From: Hyperoplus lanceolatus
Taxonomy: Eukaryota; Chordata; Actinopteri; Uranoscopiformes; Ammodytidae
Reading direction: 5' to 3'
DNA: 64,000 bases
Assembly: GCA_026929865.2 (NCBI GenBank)
Contig: CM049409.1
Coordinates: 10,480,952-10,544,951, forward strand
Below, one piece after another: positions 24,340-36,688 of the stretch. Positions within the stretch are counted from its first letter, which is position 1; each line of letters begins with the position of its first letter. Both the position numbers and the translations under genes were made by a program. A model generated the notes under the pieces. It was given only the letters and a program-made list of their open reading frames with translations, searched no databases and was not told the origin of the DNA.

Positions 24340-27300
24340 AGGGAACTTCAAAAAATATAATCTGTTTTATTTTTTTACTTGTTAGTTGTTATCAGAGGAC
24401 AGGTTGTACAGGGTACGTAGGTATGAATTGTATATTATGTGTTATGAACTGGGCTGTGCAGGCAACCATACCCAACAGCTTTCTGAAGGGAAACATTAGC
24501 GTAATGCTGTTATACCATGCCAAACAGCAAAAAGAAAGTGTGACCAGTGATCTGTCACAACAGATAAGATGAATGGCCCCTTGGGGTGTGGAAGGCACCT
24601 TTGACTGGACCTTCATCGAAAGGCCTACTAATTGTCCTGAATTGTTAAAATTAAAAATTAAACAAGTACAGTAAAATCAACGTGAAGATAACATGATGTA
24701 GCTATATCGAAGCAGATGCTTACCTACAGTTCCCTCTTTGATAACATAGAATATAACAAGAGAAATGTGAGGCTCAGAGGGGAGCACATAACGAAGACAT
24801 GCCCTTAATGGCCTCTGGCAAGTTCTTGAAAGCAGCTGTTCTCTATTGTACTTTTGATAGGCATGAATATATTGTGTCAGTTTTTCTTTTGTTGGTCAAA
24901 GACCATAAAAATGGAAGGAAAGCACTGTCAACAAAATGGTTCCAATAAAAGCTGTCTGGCCTGAATATGTAGAGCGTGCTGGGCTGGAGTTACTGTGCCG
25001 GACTGAAGGATACTGTCCAGTGATTGCATTTTTGGCTTATCTCTCCGCCAAGTGAGTTTTAGTCCAAGAGGGGTATAAAATTAATTGCCCTGCTTAAATT
25101 TGGCTGACATCCTTTTGGGATGATACAATGTTATGAGCTTGGAAGGGAGAGAGGTTGGGCAGAATGCAACAATTGGAAACATAAAAATATAATGATAAAA
25201 ACTGGAATGAGTGCAGCAAACCAGATAAGTCCTGCACAAGACTGCAAGGTTAGTTTTTGTGAAAGCTTTTTTTGTTTGTTTTTGAAGCATTATTCAAAAT
25301 GAGGTCAGCGTCAAAAGAAGGGGTTAGAATAGCTTTTATAATCAACTGCTTGTTGGGCATCAACACAGACCACATTCGGTCTTATTTTACGTGCATAGTC
25401 ATCCAGGATATTTATGTTTTTATTTGTGAGCAAGGAGAATAATGGAACAATATCCATACACAATATCTACATATGTCCTACTCCCTACAATTTCCTACTA
25501 CCCTGGTGATTGACATTTTCACAATGGTTCCTGGTGAACTCTCCAAGATGAAATTCATACAGGCAGTAATTCGATGTGAAACCATTCCCTGACTGTCGTA
25601 TATGTGTATACTGCATTACATAGCTAGAATTTCTCATGTATTTTCCTTTACACACCTTTTCTTCTCTATTTTAGTTTCTATTTGATCTTCTTCCCCCTCT
25701 CTATTCTTATGAAAGATCAATTACTTGAAGGTCACCTGCATGTTCAATCCAGGTGAAAAATATAGCCAAAAACAAAAAGAGTTATAGTTGGATATGTAAC
25801 AGAACTTATATGGCGATAATGTTGCTTTAAATAAGATAAAATAAAACAAAGAAGCATCTCACTGCTGGCTAAAAAGAACCCGCTTTATTTTCTTCAATCT
25901 GTCACTTACTCTAAAAGTCACATGACGTACTTCTTGTTTCTCCACAGGATCTATCCGCTCTGTACAATAGGAACCACCTCCTACTTGGAAGTAGAAGCAG
26001 TTAAATCAATCTCACACCTAATCCCAAACTAATTATCTCCTCCTCTAGCAGAGATATAGTCATCACAGGGTGGGCAGAAACTGACTTGGCAGCTTCACGG
26101 TCATTTCTGAGCACGTTACTTCACACAGGCCTGTCTCCTGAAATGCAAAAGAATCAACCCCGTCTTCAAGATGTTCTACAATTCTATCCTATCCTTGTTA
26201 TGATAAAATGAGAAGGCACATTTACAGGAGCTTTTGTTTGCAGAACGATGCCCACTGTCCGCCTTCTCACACAGAATCAATAGCTGCCTCCCGTTTTCAT
26301 ACACACAAGTGTATGTACCAAGCTAGCCCAACATTAACCGCATTTACAAAAGCATACTGTATTACATATCAAAACATCTTTAAAACAAGACGGTCTGCAG
26401 CCGTCGTAGCATTAAACACAAATAACTGAAGAGAATGTCATTATTTTGCATGGAATTTGGTCATAAAACATAATAGCCAACTGGACAAATTTGAATTTTG
26501 ACCTGATGGTGGTGCTTTATATTGAATAAGGATTACAGAAATTGTTACAAGTCATCCAGAGGGGGAAATTAATGTCTCCAATGTCTATCCAATTGTTGTT
26601 CAGATATTTCAGTCTGAACCAAAGTGTTGGACTGGACAACCAACAGGCTGAAATCGTCCTCCCTGGAGCCATCATTGTAAATCACTAGAGCAGGCAGTTT
26701 TGGTTGAATTGGTAAAGACTCAATCCGATGGTTTAGGGTGAATGTAAAGATTTCATGTCAATTTTTCAATTCTAAAATAATGGAAGTTATTGAACGGGCC
26801 AAGATGACTCATCTTGGACTTAAGGGGCTGTAGAGATAGATAGTCATGTAAAGAGCCGCCATTCTGCTGAACAGTGTCTTAATAAAGACATGGATGAAAT
26901 GAAAAGAAAAGAGAGGAAAAAAGCAGTGATGGGAGCATGGACCGGTGCTAGGTCTGGTCATGGTTAAATGTAAAACAAAATGGAATAAAAACAGATCATT
27001 CGATTCAGAGTATCATTAAAATGCAGTGACAGTCCTACAGCGAACAGTTGTGTGGAAATGAAAGAAAGCTTTATTTAATACCTGAGCGATCCAGTTGCTT
27101 TGAGAACAATGTCCATAATGCACAAAGGGCTGCATGGTGTTTGACGGTAAAGCAAGAGGTTGCTGTCAAGTTTGTTTTTAGTCCTTTTTCAAATAAAAGC
27201 TGGGGCACTGGACTGCACTTCAGCACTGCCAGGGCATGGCTTGAATCTTCAAAAGTATTTTTTTCTAAAGAAGCAAAGCAGTATTGACTATAGCTCACGG

Positions 27301-27440
27301 TTACAGATTAGAAAGAAAGAGAATGACAAAAAGAAGAAAAAAGAAAGGAACAAAAACAACTTAACAAAGAAAAGAAAAGTCTGGATCTTAAAAGATGTAA
27401 AGGGTATTTTGGTTAGCAATGCTGTTAAAGGATTATCATA
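24340..27440. other. intronic DNA, nothing recognised
   Basis: About 3.1 kb of AT-rich intron. Short open frames on both strands are compositional. The wording around 26570-26700 (cagatatttcagtctgaacc) reminds me of a fish interspersed repeat that I cannot name. Confidence 0.4.
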
Positions 27441-27984
27441 CATTTGTCGATAACACTTTATTTGAAGGCGTATACATAACGCTGTCATAAGACTGTCATT
27501 ACACTGTCATGACACATGTCATGAACATTATGAATGGTTATGAATGGTTATGACTGTTGTCATAAAGTGTCATTCGATAAATTATGTCACGTTTAATGAC
27601 ACATTGACATTATATGAGATGTCTTTTTTATGACAACCTGACATAAGCAAAGACAAAATAACTTGTCGATGTCTTGGTAATGACAACCTGACATAAGCTA
27701 AGACAAAATAACTTGGTAATGACAACCTGACATAAGCTAAGACAAAATAACTTGTCCGTGTCTTAGTAATGACAACCTGACATTAATGAAGACAAAATAT
27801 CTTGGTTATGTCGACTTGACATTAACCAATAACATGACCTGTCATAAACATGTAATAGTAGGCTTAATAATCAAATGTAAAAAAACTATTTTGATTTATG
27901 TTGTAAGATTACATTAAACTGTCATATGTGGAAGGTTTTGATATTGACTGTCATGAGACCTTTATTATACTGTCATGAATGTTT

Positions 27985-28570
27985 CTGTTGGCCTGAAGTA
28001 AAGTGAAACAATTTGGACAGTTCATTAACATGTCATGAAGCGTTATTACACTGTCTAATGCCTTTATAATAGGCTCATGAATGATTCTGTAGGACTAAAG
28101 TAAAGTGAAACAATTTGGACATTTCATTAACATGTCATAAAGCGTTATTACACTGTCTAATGCCGTTATGACATGCTCATGAATGATTCTGTTGGCCTAA
28201 AGTAAAGTGAAACAATTTGGACAGTTCATTAACATGTCATGAAGCGTTATTACACTGTCTAATGCCTTTATAACATGCTCATGAATGATTATTTTGGCCT
28301 CAGGTAAAGTGAAACAATTTGGACAGTTCATTAACATGTCATGAAGCGTTATTACACTGTCTAATGCCTTTATAACAGGCTCATGAATGATTATTTTGGC
28401 CTCAGGTAAAGTGAAACAATTTGGACAGTTCATTAACATGTCATGAAGCGTTATTACACTGTCTAATGCCTTTATAACATGCTCATGAATGATTATTTTG
28501 GCCTGAAGTAAAGTGAAACAATTTGGACAGTTCATTAACATGTCATTAAGCGTTATTACACTGTCTAATT
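27985..28570. repeat. 102-bp tandem array, left arm of foldback 2 (about 6 units)
   Basis: Units contain aaagtgaaacaatttggaca, ttcattaacatgtcatgaag and cgttattacactgtctaatg. The cgttatta word recurs at 28041, 28143, 28244, 28347, 28449 and 28551, a spacing of 101-103 bases. Since 102 is a multiple of three, it gives a repetitive open frame with a 34-residue period on the minus strand, which is an artefact and not a gene. Confidence 0.93.
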
Positions 28571-31139
28571 TTGACATTGACTGTCATGAAACCTTTATTA
28601 TACTGTCATGGAGTATTGACTTTACCTCAAAGTGAAACAATTTGGACTTTTCAGTAAATATTATTACACTTAATTATACACACAACAGTGTTAACTGCAG
28701 TAGTATCCCCTTTATAGATGTAACATGAAGCATATCAGTATTACATGTGGAAAATACCTTAACAAAAGCAATATAAGTCAAGACAGTCTGTTTTATTTGC
28801 ATTGAGACACTAAACAAAAAATATATGTATACACTTAAAACAGATATAAGAACTACTTTAAAATCAAATGCACTTTCCAGTCCTTAAATTAACAATCCAG
28901 AGATTGTATGTTATATAATATATGTTATAATGGCTGCTAAAAATCACCAGGAAGATATCAGCTTAAACACAAAAGGAGGGCAAATGGCACTCAGCCTTCA
29001 AACTGTGTAGGCATGTTAGCTTCAGCATACAACTAGTGCAAACTTGTAAGTGAATACGGTGCTTAAACAGGCAGATTGCAGATCAGCAAATCATAGAGCT
29101 ATTAGCACACACAATAATAACAGAAGTATACATTAGATCAGGTTGAAGTAAATAAAAGATACATAAAATAAAAGAGACTGTGTAGGCCTACTGCCCTGGC
29201 AGTGCGTAGTATGGAGCATGACAGCCAGCTAACATTTAAAAGCCCATGTGTATTGGTAGGTTTTTCTTTGTAGAACTGTAAAATAGACATGAAAAAATAA
29301 ATCAATATACACACAGTACCAGACCTATACAGACAGTAGACAATACACACTAAGTAGTATATGGTAAGTATACACACAGCTATGCTATTCCTATTTAAGT
29401 ATTAAACAACACATGACTGTAAAAACACAGTTTAGCATGTATGACAAAGTATAGTGAGCTAGCAAACAATTAGCTTCTGTAGTAGTGTACCTGCTAGCTA
29501 ACAGGGCCACATGTGCAATCAAATGAACATACAAGTATCTTACTTTACATTCTTACACCTGAAAGCTAATGTTAACATTGCACACTATCAACACTTACAG
29601 ACAAATAGTCTCCAAGGCAAAGGCGTTATAAAGAAATACTCAGCAGCATGTATAGGCTATGATGTCCCGGTAGACTGCATACAACTGGGAAAAAAATTGT
29701 AAGCTAGGCAACGACCAGAGATTTGGCGCTAGATCCTGTATGCAACACGTGAGGGCTCACTCTGACGCTTTTTCCAAAAATGAAAATATTAAAACGTCAT
29801 ATTTACTTTGAAAAACTGCTATACAACAATAATTACTGACTTATAGTTAAGGCAGCACAGACGGTCTTGACATATTGCAATTGCAAGTATTGTTATATAG
29901 CAGTTGTCCTAAGTGAATATGAAGTGTTAATATTTTTATTTTATCTTGTTTTTTGGAAAAAGTGTCAGAGTGAGCCCTCACGTGTTTCATACAGGATCTA
30001 GCGCCACATCACCGGTGTTTGATGTAGCCTACATTTTGTTCACAGTTGTATGCAGACTATAGGACCAGCATAGCCTACAGATAAATGCTGCAGGATATTT
30101 CTTTATAACGCCTTTGCCTTGGAGACTATTTGTCTGTAAGTGTTGATAGTGTGCAATGTTAACATTAGCTTTCAGGTGTAAGAATGTAAAGTAAGCTACT
30201 TGTATGTTTATTTGATTGCACATGTGGCCCTGTTAGCTAGCAGGTACACTACTACAGAAGCTAATTGTTTGCTAGCTCACTATACTTTGTCATACATGCT
30301 AAGCTGTGTTTTTACAGTCATGTGTTGTTTAATACTTAAATAGGAATAGCATAGCTGTGTGTATACTTACCATATACTACTTACTGTGTATTGTCTACTG
30401 TCTGTATAGGTCTGGTACTGTGTGTATATTGATTTATTTTTTCATGTCTATGTTACAGTTTTACAAAGAAAACCTACCAATACAAGGTTCACGAAGAAAC
30501 AAGAGAAGTCAAGCATTGTGTCTTTTATTCTTTATTGGGCTTTTAAATGTTAGCTGGCTGTCATGCTCCATACTACGCACTACCAGGGCAGTAGGCCTAC
30601 ACAGTCTCTTTTATTTTATGTATCTTTTATTTACTTCAACCTGATCTAATGTATATTTCTGTTATTATTGTGTGTGCTAATAGCTCTATGATTTGCTGAT
30701 CTGCAATCTGCCTGTTTAAGCACAGTATTCACTTACAAGTTTGCACTAGTTGTATGCTGAAGCTAACATGCCTACAAAGTTTGAAGGCTGAGTGCCATTT
30801 GCCCTCCTTTTGTGTTTAAGCTGATCTCTTCCTGGTGATTTTTAGCAGCCATTATAACTTATATTATATAACATACAATCTCTTTATTGTTAATTTAAGG
30901 ACTGGAAAGTGCATTTGATTTTAAAGTAGTAGTTCTTATTTCTGTTTTAAGTGTATGTATATATTTTTTGTTTAGTGTCTCAATGCAAATAAAACAGACT
31001 GTCTTGACTTATATTGCTTTTGTTAAGGTATTTTCCACATGTAATACTGATATGCTTCATGTTACATCTATAAAGGGGATACTACTGCCGTTAACACTGT
31101 TGTGTGTGTATAATTAAGTGTAATAATATTTACTGAAAA

Positions 31140-31610
31140 GTCCAAATTGTTTCACTTTGAGGTAAAGTCAATACTTCATGACAGTATAATAAAGGTTTCA
31201 TGACAGTCAATGTCAAAATTAGACAGTGTAATAACACTTAATGACATGTTAATGAACTGTCCAAATTGTTTCACTTTACTTTAGGCCAAAATAATCATTC
31301 ATGAGCATGTTATAAAGGCATTAGACAGTGTAATAACGCTTCATGACATGTTAATGAACTGTCCAAATTGTTTCACTTTACTTCAGGCCAACAGAATCAT
31401 TCATGAGCATGTTATAACGGCATTAGACAGTGTAATAACGCTTCGCTTCATGACATGTTAATGAAATGTCCAAATTGTTTCACTTTACTTTAGTCCTACA
31501 GAATCATTCATGAGCCTGTTATAAAGGCATTAGACAGTGTAATAACGCTTCATGACATGTTAATGAACTGTCCAAATTGTTTCACTTTACTTCAGGCCAA
31601 CATAAACATT
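31140..31610. repeat. 102-bp tandem array, right arm of foldback 2 (about 4 units)
   Basis: Inverted counterpart of the left-arm array, with the unit word recurring near 31230, 31338, 31440 and 31548. It has about two units fewer than the left arm. One unit has a local duplication (cgcttcgcttcatg). Confidence 0.88.
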
Positions 31611-32238
31611 CATGACATAATAAAGGTATAAAGGTATAAAGGTATAAAGGTATAATAAAGGTATAAAGGTATAATAAAGGTCTCATGACAGTCAATATCA
31701 AAACCTTCCACATATGACAGTTTAATGTAATCTTACAACATAAATCAAAATAGTTTTTTTTACATTTGATTATTAAGCCTACTATTACATGTTTATGACA
31801 GGTCATGTTATTGGTTAATGTCAAGTCAACATAACCAAGATATTTTGTCTTATTAATGTCAGGTTGTCATTACAAAGACACGGACAAGTTATTTTGTCTT
31901 AGCTTATGTCAGGTTGTCATTACCAAGTTATTTTGTCTTAGCTTATGTCAGGTTGTCATTACCAAGTTATTTTGTCTTAGCTTATGTCAGGTTGTCATTA
32001 CCAAGACATCGACAAGTTATTTTGTCTTAGCTTATGTCAGGTTGTCATAAAAAAGACATCTCATACAATGTCAATGTGTCATTAAACGTGACATAATTTA
32101 CCGAATGACACTTTATGACAACAGTCATAACCATTCATAATGTTCATGACATATGTCATGACAGTGTAATGACAGTCTTATGACAGTCTTATGACAGCGT
32201 TATGTATACGCCTTCAAATAAAGTGTTACCCATTTGTC

Positions 32239-33486
32239 TTCCCTCTATTTTGCTTGAAGGCATACAAGGCAGACCCACATAAGGATTCTCTACAGTCATG
32301 GCACGATGTTTTCCAGCTACTTCTGGAGCTACAATAGCATAATAGTAATGTTATTTCTGTTACTTTTCTGTTAAATTATGGAACGCAATCTCCCTCCTTC
32401 ACAACAGAGAATCAATTTGAGAGTCAAAAATGTAAAATGACAAATGGAACAAGAAAGTGGTGAAGCCTTAGAAACTGTTCACATAGTATGCCTTTCACAC
32501 AACAGATGCATTGGTGGAAGATGAAATGAATCAGCTTCACTGACACACTTCATTACACAGAGCTAGACTTTGTCCTTAAGGTCAGGGAAGCAAGTGGTAT
32601 AAGCTGAAATAAAAACACATTTCTCACCCCACACACTTCTAGTGCAGAGCCTAGTGTTGCTCTCTCCAACCAAGAACAAAGGAGTAGAAGATTATAACAA
32701 GAATTGCCTGGATACGTGTAATATCGATAATGAGGGTTAGGACAATGCATTGTATGTAATGCTACAGTGAGATGCCTGGGGCAACATGCAAGCTCTATCG
32801 TCTTTAACATCTGCTTTTATAGACTAATGCACCATTCGCAAATTGATGAAACAGCAGCCAAGCGAAATACAGCCAATAAGTCTCATCACACCACATCTAG
32901 GAAGGCCATCACACAAAGTTCTCTTCTGCTTCACTTGTTTGATTAAGATGGCTTCGGAGCTGCAGTCAGGCTTCTGATAATGGATTTGTAAATGAAAATA
33001 TATTTTCCCAATATGTTGGAATCAGTCTGACGGTCTGGTCATTTAGGTAATTGGGAGGGGTTTAATATCTATAATAATAATTGAGGAATATGCTATTTCT
33101 AATCTCAGAAAAAATAAAAAATATAAATATATCCCATCTTCCAGTTATATTATACAGTACAGTAGATGGAGATACACAGACTGGGCATGGTTCTGCATGG
33201 GGCCTTGTCACAGTCAATCAGCACATTTGATTATGGCTGAGGGGGAAAAATTAATTTCTTGGAAGTGCTGACCAGATTGTACAATCCTAAATGTTACTGT
33301 AACTGCCATTTAATGGGTAAAGTAATGTCTCACCGTCTTATTTTCAGTGCATCAGCCAATGAGCCATAGGTTTTATTCTCTCATTTTGTATATAGGTATA
33401 GACTATTGATGGAAGTATCACAGTACAAAACTCAATGTACCCTGTTATTATAATGTTCGAAATAAAACATTACACTACAGCCATGT
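32239..33486. other. intronic DNA, nothing recognised
   Basis: AT-rich intron between the second foldback and a hAT element. Confidence 0.45.
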
Positions 33487-34040
33487 CGGTAGTACAGCGG
33501 TTCCCAAACTTTTTTAGCCGCGCACCCCCTTCTATGTCCCAACCGGGTTGATGCACCCCCAATCCCCCACACCTTAAAAAAAAAATAAATGCAACAAGCT
33601 TTTTTATAGCCATATTAAAGGTGGCATGTTCAATCATGCTCAAATGACCAGAACACACATGATAAAATAATCACGATCACAACAAGGGGCAGAAAGCAGA
33701 TGAAATGGGGAAAATATTATAGCCTAATATTTTGAGTCACGTTGAGCAACAATTGCAGCAAGTTTAAATGACCGTGGTAGCAAACAACCCCGTCATCATA
33801 ACACTTGTTATGGAAATAAAATAAAATAAAATTAACGCCAGTAATTTTAAATAAATTGCGAGAATGAATGTAGAGGCCACAAACTAGGTGCGCATATGCG
33901 TAGAAGAAGATAACTTCGCTTCATTTTGAATAGCGTCCATTTATTTATTAATTAAAATTCAAGTTTTTGATACTAAATTTTACAAAGGAAATGTTTATTT
34001 ACATGTCTTTATTGTGTGGGGAAAAAACACTGCACCCGTA

Positions 34041-34955
34041 TTGGTCCGAGTATAAGACAACCCCGATTATAAGACGAACCCCCCGTTTTTCAAAACTCAA
34101 CTCAATCAATTTTATTTATTTAAATAATATACGAAAATAAAAACGCATTGAAAAAAACACTTTTCTTCATTGCAAATAAACAGTAGGATAGTGCAAATAG
34201 ACCGAACTCTGATGGGTTCACCACAGACTATTCTTCACACGCAAATTCCTCTGCCCCGCTGTGATCGCTCTCGCTGTCATCTCTCTATGCTCTGGTTGGG
34301 TTGTGGCATAGCCTCATCCTCGCTGCTGTCCTCGGCATCTGAGACGCAGCATTTATTTATTGCTCATAGTTAATCACATAGCCCAGTGCTGAAACGAAAG
34401 CTATCAACGCCGTGGTTTAAGGCTGAAATGATAACCGGGGCACGTTACAGTTGTCGAGGGGAAGCCCTCCGAGATCTCCGTTAGTTTCAGTTTACAGCCG
34501 ACAAAGTGACAATCACAACGACCGCATAGACAGAGCATGGACAGCGTTTTAATGAAGCCTCTCATTCTTAAAATCATTAGGGCTTTGATGAAATCTGAAT
34601 ATTACAGCATGCAGTGATGGTGCGTAAAGTACAGCGCAGTTGGCATCTCTCCTCAGCACAACTGCAGCAGCTAAAAAGCCACAGTTGATCGCTCTGCCAA
34701 TTCCTGCCTCTGATATGTTGACTCACAACATAATGATTTGAGGCTTTGAATCGGCTTTGTCGATGTCCTGTGCCTCTTTTTTCTCTCCACACAAAGCGTT
34801 CTCTCTCCAAGCGCACAAAACGCCCCGGCCGCTTCTGAGAGCACAGTCAGTGTTCCACCCGATTAAACAAAGAAAATAAACACAACTTGGAAAACACGAC
34901 CCGACTTTTTACGACCTATTTCCGCGAAAATAAAACCCTCTTATACTCGGACCAA
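34041..34955. mobile_element. TA-flanked DNA transposon nested in the hAT element
   Basis: Perfect 17-bp inverted ends TTGGTCCGAGTATAAGA with TA directly outside on both sides (34039-34040 and 34956-34957), consistent with a Tc1/mariner or pogo-type TA duplication. The element is 915 bp and more GC-rich than its host. Its minus strand at about 34210-34345 retains what looks like an acidic protein end (see that entry). The superfamily is inferred from the TA flank only; a chance TA cannot be excluded. Confidence 0.7.
34210..34345 (-). pseudogene. possible relic of an acidic transposase C-terminus
   Basis: On the minus strand one frame reads DAEDSSEDEAMPQPNQSIER before a stop. After a one-base frame shift the sequence continues DDSESDHSGAEEFACEE and stops. 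Acidic Ser/Asp/Glu-rich ends are common in pogo- and Tigger-like transposases. The piece lies inside the TA-flanked element, so a transposase origin is plausible, but no DDE or helix-turn-helix domain remains to confirm it. Confidence 0.4.
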
Positions 34956-35072
34956 TATGGATTGTGTAATGATCAGACCGCCATTACATTTTTCATCTTG
35001 CGCACCCCCTAGCAGCAGCTCACGCACCCCCAGGGGTGCGCGCACCACACTTTAGGAATCCCTGCTGTAGTA

Positions 35073-36686
35073 TAATGATACATTATGGTAATAACAGGTG
35101 TTCTGCACTGCGGTTGATAACTCAGGATAAGTGTCTGTACTTAAATATAGACATAGTAATTTTCTCTATTGGGATACCTATAAAAAAGATTCCCTTTGCC
35201 ATCGCTTGTTATCAAACTTGAGAGCAGTTTTAGGATTGCGACAAACAAGGATTTTGATCATTGTAGAGCAGCTCACAATATGATAATTAAATTTTCTTAT
35301 ATTCGTATAACGTATGATGGTGGGCAAGCAGCTAAGTACTTTTGGTCTTTCAATTTTGTTTTATGATAGTCAACAGAATATTATATTTTCTCAGTATTTT
35401 TTTAAACAGAAATACTAGAAATTTACTGGTTCCACATTGTCAAATTCTATTTTTCTCTGGGTTTCTTAGTCTTACGTGATTGTTTTAAGCTGGTCTGACA
35501 AAACAAGCCCTTAAAATATGTCACATGGCACTTCAGCAATTTTTTCACCAACTATTTTATGATGAAACATTTCATGGAGATATGCATCATCAAATGAAAC
35601 TAACCATTAGTTGCATCTCTCACTGAAACAAATGAATCATGTCTGCTCTATGAGTAATACATTCACATGACGAAGAACATAATTACAAACTGCAACCAAA
35701 AGTGTCTGCATCACACATGGAGATGGCTTAAGAATGTGAGAAAATATCTTGAAAGGAACTCTCCTGGCGAAGGGGATGTCACAGTGTCCTGCCCTTTTCA
35801 TGCTAAATATAGACAGAGAAATGAAGAGAGAACAGAGGAAGGCTTTGACAAGATCACACTGAGCTCCTGATATGAGCTCCTGTGCTTTGAGTGAGGTGAC
35901 ACAACCTCATTGGCCCTGTTTGATTATCACAGATCTGATAGCATGTGTTTGAAGCGGGGTGATTTTCAAAATATATTTCTGAATTTCTGAGTCTGAGTTA
36001 GCAATGATGGGAAAGGGGATGGAAGTAACCAATAGGAACAGAGACAGAGAAAGTAAAGTGTTCTGATTCCTTTTAAACCAATGAAAAGCAAACTACTAAA
36101 CACAAATCTGATTGGAGAAATGTATCACAGACATCAAGTAGATTTTTATGTTGAAATTCACAAAAGAAGAGCAAAAAAAATATATACTTTTTTGTTTACG
36201 TTATTTAAATATCTTCTTTCAACATTCTCCTCATGATTCACGGGCAATAATTAACTTGTGAATTTGATTTAATTGGTGGCCAGATAGTGCTTTAGACTTA
36301 TCTGCCAACCAAAAAGGGAATTTGTATTCTTCTTTTATAAAGCCTAATAATATGTCTGGTATATATTAAGTGGATTTTAAGCAACCAGCAGGCAATTCAA
36401 AGTAATTGACTTGATAAGACACAAACACAAGACACTTCAAGCAGGAATTAAAACAATGTCAACTCATTTATTAGCTTAAGGGAAACATGAGCCATAGCTC
36501 AGGATTTAATCCCAACAGTGTGGCTGCTAAAAGTTTATCAATGGAAGTGCATAACTGATTTTTTTGAAGGGCTTTAAAGTTAGTCCGAGTACATGTTTGG
36601 CATTGTTATGAAAAGCTGCATCATTGTGTTTAGATTGAGACAGTTGGTAGACCACTACCAGATGAACTGCAAGTGTCTCAAAGGTG
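35073..36686. other. intronic DNA, nothing recognised
   Basis: AT-rich intron. Short open frames only. Confidence 0.45.
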
Positions 36687-36688
36687 TA

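Larger units (their letters stand above)
27449..32230. mobile_element. giant foldback DNA transposon 2 (near-perfect 4.8-kb palindrome, 8-bp target duplication)
   Basis: The left arm (27449-29830, 2,382 bp) and right arm (29889-32230, 2,342 bp) are close reverse complements around a loop of only about 58 bases. The ends are GATAACACTTTATTTGAAGG and, inverted, GGTAACACTTTATTTGAAGG. Outside lies a perfect 8-bp duplication, catttgtc (27441-27448 and 32231-32238). Each arm has a short tandem array near its end (about 27600-27830 and 31850-32050, units with GACAACCTGACATAAGC) and a 102-bp tandem array further in. Arms differ by indels: about 50 bases near 30483-30530 only in the right arm, and an expanded ggtataaa tract at 31619-31682. 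Mirror-image open frames (29138-29377 and 30357-30644) follow from the palindrome. No transposase was recognised. Confidence 0.92.
33495..35064. mobile_element. non-autonomous hAT (Charlie-like) element
   Basis: The left end is CAGCGGTTCCCAAACTTTTT and the right end, read inverted, CAGGGATTCCTAAAGTGTGG: imperfect inverted repeats of the CAGNGGTTCYCAAACT kind typical of hAT/Charlie elements. The flanks cggtagta (33487-33494) and ctgtagta (35065-35072) form an 8-bp duplication with one mismatch. Both ends carry the word gcgcacccccc or close variants inside the termini. No hAT transposase frame remains. A second transposon (34041-34955) sits inside. Confidence 0.85.

Noticed and set aside
27600..28570. 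Direct repeats that could suggest a CRISPR array
   Set aside because: Units are contiguous tandem copies without unique spacers, in a eukaryotic transposon; not CRISPR.
28197..28577. 126-residue frame with a repeating 34-residue unit, minus strand
   Set aside because: It is the translation of the 102-bp tandem array inside foldback 2 (102 is divisible by three); the repeat in the other arm has a different number of units and no matching gene structure.
29138..30644. Two nearly identical frames on opposite strands (29138-29377 minus, 30357-30644 plus)
   Set aside because: They are mirror images caused by the palindrome, rich in Tyr, Ile and Cys from AT-rich DNA, and have no domain.
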